Made by a program: the position numbers and the translations under genes | In this document: positions 24,595 to 32,178 of the stretch, piece after piece | Layout of the letters: every line of letters begins with the position of its first letter | Numbering within the stretch: position 1 is the first letter of the stretch | The notes under the pieces: model-generated | What the model was told of the DNA's origin: nothing | The model's database searches: none | Seen by the model: only the letters and a program-made list of their open reading frames with translations | Assembly (NCBI GenBank): GCA_963626285.1 | Contig: CAVFWQ010000008.1 | Location: 1-44,641 of the forward strand | DNA from: CAVDRM01 sp963626285 | GTDB lineage: Bacteria; Bacillota; Clostridia; Christensenellales; Aristaeellaceae | DNA: 44,641 nucleotides | Direction: 5' to 3'

Positions 24595-25083
24595 TCAGGA
24601 AACCAGATTCCCGCTGATGTACTCCTGCAGAATGGTCAAATGGTTGGTCAGAAGCGTTCGGGCATCCAGCGTGGAATTTTTGGCGCTCTGCACGATGCCC
24701 TCATAGGTCTCAAGGTCTGAATACAGGGCGGTAAAAGCATCGTCCGGCGCATAGCGCCCGCTCTCTCCGAACAGCGCCACGCTGATTTGATTGACCTGAT
24801 CCATCGTATATACATATTGACGGACCATGCCCAAGCGCTGGGATGTGGTGGAGCCGGTGGTGCTTTCCAGGCGGTTGACTACCTCAATGGCCGACGAAAT
24901 GGACGAGGCCATGCACTGCGAAAAGCGGTCGCCCGCCTCTCTCTTAAAGGCTGCATTGGATGCGGCGGAAATGCCGAAGACGATTGTCAGCACCAGCAGC
25001 ACGGCCAGCAGCGCGAATACAATATTGCGCCGCAGCCGCATATTGGTGACGTTCGTCCGCATCTGCGCGGAATATCTGTACAT
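24595..25083 (-). CDS. Hypothetical single-pass membrane protein
   Basis: A 162-residue protein, not recognised. It has a basic N-terminus, one membrane helix at about residues 20-41, and an extracytoplasmic helical domain with many S, T and Q (for example SSISSAIEVVNRLESTTGS). The layout resembles the sensor half of a chemoreceptor or kinase without the signalling part. ATG 25083 is chosen because AAAGGA lies about 9 bases upstream and a good promoter follows at a short distance; a longer reading frame would extend through the promoter. Convergent with ispE with a single base between the two stop codons and no visible terminator. Confidence 0.7.
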   Translation of the reverse strand: MYRYSAQMRTNVTNMRLRRNIVFALLAVLLVLTIVFGISAASNAAFKREAGDRFSQCMASSISSAIEVVNRLESTTGSTTSQRLGMVRQYVYTMDQVNQISVALFGESGRYAPDDAFTALYSDLETYEGIVQSAKNSTLDARTLLTNHLTILQEYISGNLVS

Positions 25084-25214
25084 AATCGGTATCCTTTCAC
25101 TTTCAAGTATTCCCTGCTGCCTGCAAAGCAGAAGGTCGGTCATTTTTGCATGCATCGGCATCATGCTGCGCATCCTGCCGGTATCCGGAAAACGCAAGGC
25201 ATTTCCCCGCTGTC

Positions 25215-25243
25215 ATTATACCGTGTTTTTTGAAAAAAAGCAA
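25215..25243 (-). promoter_or_regulatory. Promoter of the hypothetical membrane protein gene
   Basis: On the minus strand TTGCTT (25243-25238) and TATAAT (25220-25215) are separated by 17 bases, giving a leader of about 125 bases. Confidence 0.65.
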
Positions 25244-25427
25244 ATATTATCCATCAAAGTGGGGAATATATCCCATTTTTTTATCATTTTACGCCTTTTA
25301 GTGGAGCATTTGACTCATTTTGACGGAATATTTCTTCCTATCCAAAGCATAAAACATCTTGAAGCAGGCAAAAACACTTTGAATGCCCGTATTTTTACAA
25401 TTTGTTCACGCACTCCGGCGGGTTGCA

Positions 25428-25436
25428 TGATATAAT
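25428..25436 (+). promoter_or_regulatory. Extended -10 promoter of the GldA-like ABC operon
   Basis: TGATATAAT is a perfect extended -10 element; no good -35 box stands at the right distance, which extended -10 promoters can tolerate. Confidence 0.55.
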
Positions 25437-25517
25437 ACCATTCGTCAAGGCAGGATTGCCTGACCGTCAGCCGCCGTTTCATGCGGCTGTTTGAGGATGA
25501 ATGTCGGGAGGACTTTC

Positions 25518-26441
25518 ATGATTAGCTTTGAGCAGGTCAGCAAGCGGTACGGGGCACTGTATGCCGTCAAGGACGTCTCTTTTTCCGTGCCTCGCGGCCA
25601 AATCTTAGGCCTGCTTGGGCAAAACGGCGCAGGCAAAACCACGCTAATGAACATCATGACCGGCTGTCTGGCACCGTCCTGCGGACGGGTGGTCATCGGC
25701 GGCCATGACCTGCTGTCAGAGCCGAGGGAGGCGCGGCGGCTCATCGGCTATCTGCCGGAAAACGCCCCGCTCTATGACGAAATGACGGTGGAGGCCTTTC
25801 TGAAATTCGCCTGTGAGCTGAAGGAGGTCGTGCGGGAAGAGATCCCGCGGCATATCCGGCAGATTGCGCAGAAAACAGGGCTGACCGATATGCTCAAGCG
25901 GCGCATCGGCAACCTGTCCAAGGGCTATCGCCAGCGCGTCGGGCTGGCGCAGGCGCTGTGCGGCAGCCCTGAAATCATCATTTTGGATGAGCCGGCGGCA
26001 GGGCTTGACCCGCGGCAGAACGCCGAATTCCGTTCGCTGATTCTATCTCTCAAAAACGAGCATACCGTGCTTTTGTCCTCTCATATTCTAAGCGAGGTGC
26101 AGGCCGTCTGCGACCGCATCATCATCCTGAAGCGCGGCGTTCTGCTGTTTGACAGCGATATGAGCGACCTGAAGCCCGACCGAACCGTGCTCCGCGCCTC
26201 CATTGCCATGGGTGAGGGGCGGCTCCTGCCTGCGCTGCGCCAGCTTTCCTCCGTCACGCAGGTCAAAGTCGTGCGCGGCGGCGATGAGGGCATCACCACC
26301 GTTTTGCTGACCGCGCCGCGGGGCGCACCGGTGGAGCGGGAGCTGTTCACGCTGGTATGCGGTTTGCAGGCGCCCCTGCTGCGCTTAACGCCAGTGGAGG
26401 ACAGCCTGGAAGAAATTTTCCTGCGGGCAACGCAGGACTGA
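25518..26441 (+). CDS. ABC transporter ATP-binding protein, GldA-like
   Basis: A 307-residue ATPase. Walker A GQNGAGKTTLMN, signature LSKGYRQRVGLAQAL, Walker B IIILDEPAAGLD and switch histidine in SSHILSE are all present, followed by a C-terminal domain of about 90 residues. It belongs to the CcmA/GldA ABC-2 exporter group. ATG 25518 has GGGAGGA upstream. It is the first of four tightly spaced genes (ATPase, permease, GldG-like, DUF4340), an arrangement known from gliding Bacteroidota and also seen in Clostridia, where the substrate is not established. Confidence 0.92.
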   Translation: MISFEQVSKRYGALYAVKDVSFSVPRGQILGLLGQNGAGKTTLMNIMTGCLAPSCGRVVIGGHDLLSEPREARRLIGYLPENAPLYDEMTVEAFLKFACELKEVVREEIPRHIRQIAQKTGLTDMLKRRIGNLSKGYRQRVGLAQALCGSPEIIILDEPAAGLDPRQNAEFRSLILSLKNEHTVLLSSHILSEVQAVCDRIIILKRGVLLFDSDMSDLKPDRTVLRASIAMGEGRLLPALRQLSSVTQVKVVRGGDEGITTVLLTAPRGAPVERELFTLVCGLQAPLLRLTPVEDSLEEIFLRATQD

Positions 26442-26453
26442 AGGAGCGATTTC

Positions 26454-27161
26454 ATGCGCGCCATTTTCAAGCGCGAGCTGCAGAGCTTTTTTTATACGCC
26501 GGTGGCGTATGTGTTCATGGGCGTGTTTCTGCTGCTCGGCAGCATCTTCTTCATCGTCGGCAATCTGGCCGCCCGCTCGTCCAATCTGCTGACGCTGCTC
26601 AGCAACATGAGCTACCTGTGGATGCTCCTCTCCCCCGTTCTGTGTATGCGGCTGCTGACGAACGAAAAAAAGAACGGCGACCAGCTTCTGTTTTCATCTC
26701 CCGTTTCCCTGACGGGCGTGGTCCTGGGCAAATTTTTCGCCGCCTGCACCGTGCTTTTGCTGACGGTGGTCATCTCCTTTATCTATCCTCTGCTGGTCGC
26801 GCTGTACGGCACGCTGTATCCGGCGGAAACGCTGGTGGGGTACTTGGGCTTTGTGCTGATGGGCTGTGCGTTTTTGGCGCTGGATATGCTGGTCTCCTGT
26901 TTTGCGCGGACGTCTGTCGTAGCGGCCATTGCCTGCTTCGGCGTGAACCTGGCCGTCTGGCTGAGCGACCTGCTGGCGCAGGCCATCAATGTAACCGTCG
27001 TGAGCGATGTCCTGTCCTTCATCAGCCTCTATGAGCGCGTCTCTCCCTTTTTGAGCGGCCAGCTCAGTCTGGCCAATGCCCTGTTTGACCTGTCCTTCAT
27101 GGCCGTCATGCTGTTTCTGTGCATCCGCGTGCTGGATGCCCGCCGCTGGAGCGAGGCATAA
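26454..27161 (+). CDS. ABC-2 type permease, GldF-like
   Basis: A 235-residue integral membrane protein with six predicted helices. The N-terminus MRAIFKRELQSFFYTPVAYV and the segment LTNEKKNGDQLLFSSPVS are characteristic of GldF-type permeases. AAGGAG precedes the ATG, 12 bases after the ATPase stop. It forms the membrane channel for the ATPase upstream. Confidence 0.92.
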   Translation: MRAIFKRELQSFFYTPVAYVFMGVFLLLGSIFFIVGNLAARSSNLLTLLSNMSYLWMLLSPVLCMRLLTNEKKNGDQLLFSSPVSLTGVVLGKFFAACTVLLLTVVISFIYPLLVALYGTLYPAETLVGYLGFVLMGCAFLALDMLVSCFARTSVVAAIACFGVNLAVWLSDLLAQAINVTVVSDVLSFISLYERVSPFLSGQLSLANALFDLSFMAVMLFLCIRVLDARRWSEA

Positions 27162-27164
27162 ACG

Positions 27165-28682
27165 ATGAAAAAGAAGAAAGTCAACCGCCGTCTCTCCAAA
27201 AAAAAAGCGCGTCTGCTCCGCTTTTTCGGCAGCCGCAAGCTCCGCTGCGGCGCACTGTCCGCAGCGCTGACCGCCCTGATGATCGTGCTGGTGCTGTGCA
27301 TCAATTTTCTGGCCTCCTCCCTTGAAAACGCCTATGCGCTGACCATTGACTGCTCCTACAACGCGCTGACGACCCAATCCGAAACGACAAAAAGCGTGCT
27401 GAACGCTTTGGAGCGCGATGTCCGTATTTATCTCCTGGACACGGGCTCGCAGACAAGTCTGGATTCCTTAACGGATGACGGGGAGACCCCGCGCGCCCTG
27501 CTCAAACGCTATGCAGCCGCCTCCGCCCATGTGACCTGTTCGGAGGAAAGCCTCCTGCGCAACCCCACCCTGCTGACGCGCTTTCAGGACATGCTGGGCG
27601 AAAACGAGATTTCTGCCGACTGCATCATCGTTTACTGCGAAGAGACAGGCCGCGCCCGCGTTTTAAATCAGGATGATTATCAGGTCTATTCCTACACCTC
27701 CGACGGCTACATCGTCGCCACGGGCTATCAGTATGAAAAGCTAATCACGGAAGCCATCCTATATGTTTCGCAGGACGAGCTGCCGACGCTTCAGTTCCTC
27801 ACGGGGCACGGCGAACTGACCGAGACCGACACGGCGACGCTGGAGGAGCAATTGGTCAGCAACAATTACTATGTCAAGCGCGTGACCCTGAGTGACCCCG
27901 ATGCGCTGGATGTGAGCGCGCCGCTGTTTATCTTAAGCCCGCAGTATGATTTTACCGACGCGGAGTTAGAAGCGCTCTATGCGTTCGCCGGGCGCGGCGG
28001 CAACTTCTTCGTCATCAGCCACTACTCCGACCCCATTGACCTGCCCAACTTCAACACCTTCCTTTCGTCCTACGGCATCGTCCCGCTGGACGGGCTGTGT
28101 GTGGCTGAGGAAAGCGATACGGACAGCTACTATTCCGACGCCCCCGCCATCCTGCTCCCCTATATGCAGGAAACGGAAACGACCGCCGCACTGATTGCAG
28201 GCGGCAACGACATCCTTCTGCTGACGGGCGCCCGTGCTTTTGGCGTGACCTCGGAGCTGAGCCGGGATCTGACCGCGGAGGTGCTGCTAAAGTCCGGCCA
28301 AGCGTATCTGCGCACCTATCAGGACGGGGCGGAGACGCTGGACAAGCAGGAGGGAGACCGTGAGGGCGTCTTCAATCTGGCGGTGCTGTCCACATGGACG
28401 CAGACCACCGGCGACCGCTCCAAGCTGTTCATCATCGGCAATGCCAGCGTGTTTACGGACGACTGGCTGTATTCCAATACCTCCGCCTCCAAATTTTTAA
28501 TGCAGCTTCTGAATACCCTGCAGAGCCGCAAGCCCATCAATCTGGACATCGTTCAAAAGCCCGCGGTCCGCGATTCGCTGTCGCTCGGCTCTCTGGCGCT
28601 GCCGACCGTTTTGGTGCTGGTGCTGCCGCTGTTCATCGTGGGCTGGGCTCTGCTCGTTCTGCTGCCGAGAAGGAATTTATAA
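27165..28682 (+). CDS. GldG-like ABC auxiliary protein
   Basis: A 505-residue protein with an N-terminal helix (about 32-53), a large extracytoplasmic domain, and a C-terminal helix (about 476-500) before the tail LLPRRNL. The extracytoplasmic part carries the GldG/ABC_transp_aux pattern: an early TTKSVLNALERDVRIYLL segment, LQFLTGHGELTE in the middle, and the ILSPQYDFTDAELEALYAFA region. Proteins of this kind are accessory subunits of GldA/GldF exporters. The start is 3 bases after the permease stop. Confidence 0.85.
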   Translation: MKKKKVNRRLSKKKARLLRFFGSRKLRCGALSAALTALMIVLVLCINFLASSLENAYALTIDCSYNALTTQSETTKSVLNALERDVRIYLLDTGSQTSLDSLTDDGETPRALLKRYAAASAHVTCSEESLLRNPTLLTRFQDMLGENEISADCIIVYCEETGRARVLNQDDYQVYSYTSDGYIVATGYQYEKLITEAILYVSQDELPTLQFLTGHGELTETDTATLEEQLVSNNYYVKRVTLSDPDALDVSAPLFILSPQYDFTDAELEALYAFAGRGGNFFVISHYSDPIDLPNFNTFLSSYGIVPLDGLCVAEESDTDSYYSDAPAILLPYMQETETTAALIAGGNDILLLTGARAFGVTSELSRDLTAEVLLKSGQAYLRTYQDGAETLDKQEGDREGVFNLAVLSTWTQTTGDRSKLFIIGNASVFTDDWLYSNTSASKFLMQLLNTLQSRKPINLDIVQKPAVRDSLSLGSLALPTVLVLVLPLFIVGWALLVLLPRRNL

Positions 28683-28685
28683 GCC

Positions 28686-30143
28686 ATGCAAAAGGTACAA
28701 AAAAAACAACACAAAAAGCAAAAAAAATGGCTCCTTCCGGCGGTCGCTCTGGCAGCCGCCGTTTTCTGCGCCGGCATCGCATTCTGCATTCAGCGCTTCT
28801 CCCAAAAAACGATTACGCTTGAGGACACCTCGACCGCCGCCGTCCTGCATTCGGACGAAGAAAACAGGCTTGTTTCCGTGCGTATCTTCCCGCGCACGGG
28901 CGAGCCCTATACGCTGCTTTACAAGAATGAAACGCTTGTGTTGGAGGGAGATGAGGACTATCCCATCCGCCCCTATTTCGTGCAGAGCGTCCTTTCCTAT
29001 GCCGCGCAGCTTGAGGCGGAAAGCACCGTTGCCGATACGATTGAAAATCCGGCCGATTACGGCTTGGAGACCCCGTCGGTCAGTGCGGCCTTCACCTATC
29101 AGGACGGCGAAACGCTGACGCTCCGCATCGGCGACCTGACGCTGTCCGAAACGCCGCAGTATTATGCCTCCGTTGACGGCGACAGCCGCCTGTACACCGT
29201 CTTGGAGGACGTGTATGATACCGTCAACACGCCCTTCACCTCCCTGCATCCCGTCACCAATCCCTCCATTCAAAGCGATTTGATTGACCGCATCACCTTG
29301 AGCGGCGACATCACCTTCACGGCGAATTATCACAAGAGCGGCTGGCTTTTGGAAGCGCCGTATGCCTATCCCTTGGACGGCGACAAGATGGATTCTTTGC
29401 TGGAAAGCCTTGAAAGCATCCGTTTTTCCACATGGGTCGGCAATGCAGAGGCATTAAACCTTGCCGATTACGGGCTGGATGACCCGCACATCACGCTGAC
29501 CATGGTTTTTGCCGCGTCCGTGCTGACCGTGCCGGACGAGGAGGGCGAGGAGCGCACCTATGACATTCCCGAAAGCAAAATCACCATTGCCTTCGGCGAC
29601 CGCATCACGGACATGACCTTCTATGTGCTGTGCGATGACGAGGTCATGACCGGCACAACGCTGACCTTCAGCTTTTTGGAAAACTTTAAGATAGACGGAA
29701 TGCTGCAGCAAAATCCCGTCAGCTTTTCATCGAATGACCTGAGCCGTGTCGTCTATGACTGCGGATACATCCACGCCGAATACGAGGTGCATCTGGTCGA
29801 ACGTGTGCAGGCCAATAATGCCTTTGAAACAGATGAATACGGCGCCATCCTTTATGATGTCGTGCCCTATCAAAACGGGAAAAAGGTCGATCCCACGGAC
29901 TTTCTGCGCTGGTATCAGGCGCTGTCCAGGATTTCTCCCGCCGGACAGCTTCCGGACGATTGGACGCCGGAGACCGACCCTTATGCGACCGTCATACTCA
30001 CCAACGAGGATGAAACCATCACGCGCACCATCACCTTTTACCCCTATACCGCCGCGTATCACGCCGTTGCCGTCGACGGCACCGCCCTGTATTATGTCCG
30101 CGCCACATGGCCGGAGACCTTGGGCGATTTGCCGACGCCATAA
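28686..30143 (+). CDS. DUF4340 domain protein
   Basis: A 485-residue protein with a very basic N-terminus (K/Q-rich, about 1-15), one membrane helix (about 18-38), and a long extracytoplasmic region with repeated beta-rich units. Two stretches look alike: ADYGLETPSVSAAFTYQDGE (about 122) and ADYGLDDPHITLTMVF (about 259), as expected of the duplicated DUF4340 domain. It follows the GldG-like gene by 3 bases and ends the operon. DUF4340 proteins regularly accompany GldG-like proteins; their role is unknown. Confidence 0.85.
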   Translation: MQKVQKKQHKKQKKWLLPAVALAAAVFCAGIAFCIQRFSQKTITLEDTSTAAVLHSDEENRLVSVRIFPRTGEPYTLLYKNETLVLEGDEDYPIRPYFVQSVLSYAAQLEAESTVADTIENPADYGLETPSVSAAFTYQDGETLTLRIGDLTLSETPQYYASVDGDSRLYTVLEDVYDTVNTPFTSLHPVTNPSIQSDLIDRITLSGDITFTANYHKSGWLLEAPYAYPLDGDKMDSLLESLESIRFSTWVGNAEALNLADYGLDDPHITLTMVFAASVLTVPDEEGEERTYDIPESKITIAFGDRITDMTFYVLCDDEVMTGTTLTFSFLENFKIDGMLQQNPVSFSSNDLSRVVYDCGYIHAEYEVHLVERVQANNAFETDEYGAILYDVVPYQNGKKVDPTDFLRWYQALSRISPAGQLPDDWTPETDPYATVILTNEDETITRTITFYPYTAAYHAVAVDGTALYYVRATWPETLGDLPTP

Positions 30144-30161
30144 ATCCGCATCCTGTTCCCT

Positions 30162-30194
30162 GCCCGACGCGAAAACCTGTCGGGCGTCTTTTTT
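30162..30194 (+). terminator. Terminator of the GldA-like ABC operon
   Basis: GCCCGAC (30162-30168) pairs with GTCGGGC (30179-30185), followed by GTCTTTTTT. Confidence 0.85.
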
Positions 30195-30253
30195 ATCACA
30201 AAACCATGTCTTTTCTTTCGGAAAATTTTAACCCATTGTATCCAAAAATCCTC

Positions 30254-30281
30254 TTGCATATAACGGATAATTTGATATAAT
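30254..30281 (+). promoter_or_regulatory. Promoter of the 5'-nucleotidase gene
   Basis: TTGCAT at 30254-30259 and TATAAT at 30276-30281 are 16 bases apart; TGA before the -10 gives an extended -10 box (TGATATAAT). Confidence 0.7.
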
Positions 30282-30316
30282 AAAAAGACAAAAACTTAAC
30301 AAGGAGGAAGTCACTC

Positions 30317-31981
30317 ATGAAAAAATTTCTCAGCGTTCTTCTGTCCCTGATTCTTCTTCTGACCGGCGTGTGCGCCTTTGCGGAGGAAAGCCTTCCGCTT
30401 CAGGGCAAGCTCGTCATCCTGCACACCAACGACGTTCACGGCCGCGCCGTGGGCACGGACTCTGTCTTCGGCTATGCAAAAATCGCGCAGGCCAAGAAGA
30501 ATTTAGAAGCGCAGGGCGCTGAAGTCCTGCTCATTGACGCAGGCGATTTCAGTCAGGGCATGCCCATCGTGAACATGGACTACGGCAAGGAAGCCGTCGC
30601 CTTCATGAACGAGGCCGGCTATGACTTTGCGACCCTCGGCAACCATGAGTTTGACTGGGGCACGGACAACCTGCTGCAAAACCTGAACGAAGCTGATTTC
30701 ACCACCCTTTGCGCCAACATCATCCGCACCTCGGACAAGGAGCTTCTCTTCCCCGCCAATGCCGTGGTGGAAAAGGGCGGCGTGAAAATCGGCCTCTTCG
30801 GCCTTATCACCCCCGAAACCATGACCAAGGCGCATCCTGACAAGGTCAAGGGCATCACGATGGCGCAGGGCAAGGAGCTGTACGCCATTGCGCAGGCGCA
30901 AGTCGATGCGCTTCGCGCCGAGGGCTGCGAACTGGTCATCTGCATCGGGCATCTGGGCATTGACAAGGAGAGCGAGCCGAATCGCTCCGTGGATGTCATG
31001 CAGAACGTCACCGGCATCGACCTTTTCATCGACGGCCACAGCCACTCCGTCCTGAACGGCGGCTATGTGGTGGACGGCGAGACCTTGGACATCGTTTCCA
31101 CCGGCACGGCCTTTGCCAACATCGGCTATGTATTTGTCGATAAGACCGTCAAGGACGAGCAGGTGACCATCAAGACCGTCGCCGGCCTGTACTCCGTGGA
31201 CGAGGACAAAATCGCCGCCGAAATGACCGCTACGGCCGGCCTGACTGCGGACGAAATGGTCGAAGCGATTGTCAATGCCGTGGACAAGCAGGTCACGGAA
31301 GAGCTCGGCAAGACATTTGCCAAGACCGAAGTGCTGCTGGACGGCAACAAGGCCCCCGGCGTGCGCACGCAGGAGACCAATCTGGGCGACTTTGCGGCCG
31401 ATGCCATTCTCTGGCAGGCGCAGCAGTCCGTGGGCGATAAGGTTGTGGCCGCTCTGACCAACGGCGGCGGCATCCGCGCCACCATCCAAATCGGCGATGT
31501 CACCATGCTGGATATGAAGACCGTCTTCCCCTTCGGCAACACCGTGGCAACGCTTGAGGTTTCCGGCGCGACCCTGCTGGAGGCGCTGGAGGCCGCGACC
31601 TACACCACCCCCGATGCCATCGGCGCTTTCCCGCAGGTGGCCGGCATTGAATACACCATCGACACCACCGTTCCCTTTGAAAAGGGCGAAGCCTATCCCG
31701 GCACGACCTACTTTGCGCCCGCCAAGCCCGGCAGCCGCGTGACCATCCAAACCGTCGGCGGTGAGCCTTGGGATGCGGACAAGATGTACACCATCGCCAC
31801 CAACGACTTCGTTGCCGCGGGCGGCGACACCTATTATCGCTTCGCTTATGACTATAAGCAGACCGGCATCAACACCGGCGTTGCCATGGAGGACGCGCTG
31901 GTCAACTATACCCGCGATGTTCTGGGCGGCGTCATCGGCCAACAGTACGCTCAGCCCGCCGGCCGCATCACCATCAAGTAA
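30317..31981 (+). CDS. Secreted 5'-nucleotidase / UDP-sugar hydrolase family protein
   Basis: A 554-residue exported enzyme with a signal peptide (1-22, CAFA|EE). The N-terminal metallophosphoesterase domain has the metal-site motifs ILHTNDVHGRA, DAGDFSQG, TLGNHEFDWG and GHSHS. The C-terminal 5'-nucleotidase domain has TNGGGIRATIQIG, and NDFVAAGGDTYYRF with the substrate-stacking aromatics. The enzyme removes phosphate from external nucleotides or splits UDP-sugars, supplying nucleosides and phosphate. No LPxTG or C-terminal anchor is present, so it is probably released or loosely held. AAGGAGG precedes the ATG. It is a single-gene unit with its own promoter and terminator. Confidence 0.94.
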   Translation: MKKFLSVLLSLILLLTGVCAFAEESLPLQGKLVILHTNDVHGRAVGTDSVFGYAKIAQAKKNLEAQGAEVLLIDAGDFSQGMPIVNMDYGKEAVAFMNEAGYDFATLGNHEFDWGTDNLLQNLNEADFTTLCANIIRTSDKELLFPANAVVEKGGVKIGLFGLITPETMTKAHPDKVKGITMAQGKELYAIAQAQVDALRAEGCELVICIGHLGIDKESEPNRSVDVMQNVTGIDLFIDGHSHSVLNGGYVVDGETLDIVSTGTAFANIGYVFVDKTVKDEQVTIKTVAGLYSVDEDKIAAEMTATAGLTADEMVEAIVNAVDKQVTEELGKTFAKTEVLLDGNKAPGVRTQETNLGDFAADAILWQAQQSVGDKVVAALTNGGGIRATIQIGDVTMLDMKTVFPFGNTVATLEVSGATLLEALEAATYTTPDAIGAFPQVAGIEYTIDTTVPFEKGEAYPGTTYFAPAKPGSRVTIQTVGGEPWDADKMYTIATNDFVAAGGDTYYRFAYDYKQTGINTGVAMEDALVNYTRDVLGGVIGQQYAQPAGRITIK

Positions 31982-32003
31982 TTCTTTCAGGCCTTCCCGT
32001 TAT

Positions 32004-32041
32004 ACCGGCGCCCTTTGCCGCAAGCAGGGGCGCCGGTTTTT
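32004..32041 (+). terminator. Terminator of the 5'-nucleotidase gene
   Basis: A perfect 10-bp stem ACCGGCGCCC/GGGCGCCGGT (32004-32013 with 32028-32037), then TTTTT. Confidence 0.9.
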
Positions 32042-32069
32042 GTACTTTGATTTGTGCTTTAAAAGAATA

Positions 32070-32109
32070 CCACCCCGCAGGCTGTAAAAATTTACAGCGT
32101 ACAGGGTGG
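32070..32109 (-). terminator. Terminator of the sugar-type ABC operon
   Basis: An inner perfect stem GCTGTAAA/TTTACAGC (32081-32088 with 32091-32098) and an outer CCACCC/GGGTGG pairing flank a small internal loop. On the minus strand TATTCTTTT follows. It lies about 70 bases beyond the last permease stop. Confidence 0.65.
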
Positions 32110-32178
32110 AGTAATGACTGCGCACAGAATCATGAAACCTGATTCAAAGCCGCAAATCGGTCTGCCGTTTCTTCTTTC

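Larger units (their letters stand above)
25084..25517. other. Intergenic region between divergent genes
   Basis: 434 bases without a credible gene. It holds the minus-strand promoter at 25215-25243, an AT-rich stretch, and the plus-strand extended -10 promoter at 25428-25436. A GCCGC/GCGGC hairpin is visible at about 25470-25487 in the leader of the ABC operon. Confidence 0.5.

Noticed and set aside
30503..31942. 479-codon open frame antisense to the 5'-nucleotidase
   Set aside because: It mirrors a clear nucleotidase gene with signal peptide and promoter; no ribosome site or family match.
30317..31981. Cell-wall anchored nucleotidase
   Set aside because: No LPxTG motif, C-terminal helix or basic tail is present; the protein ends right after the nucleotidase domain.
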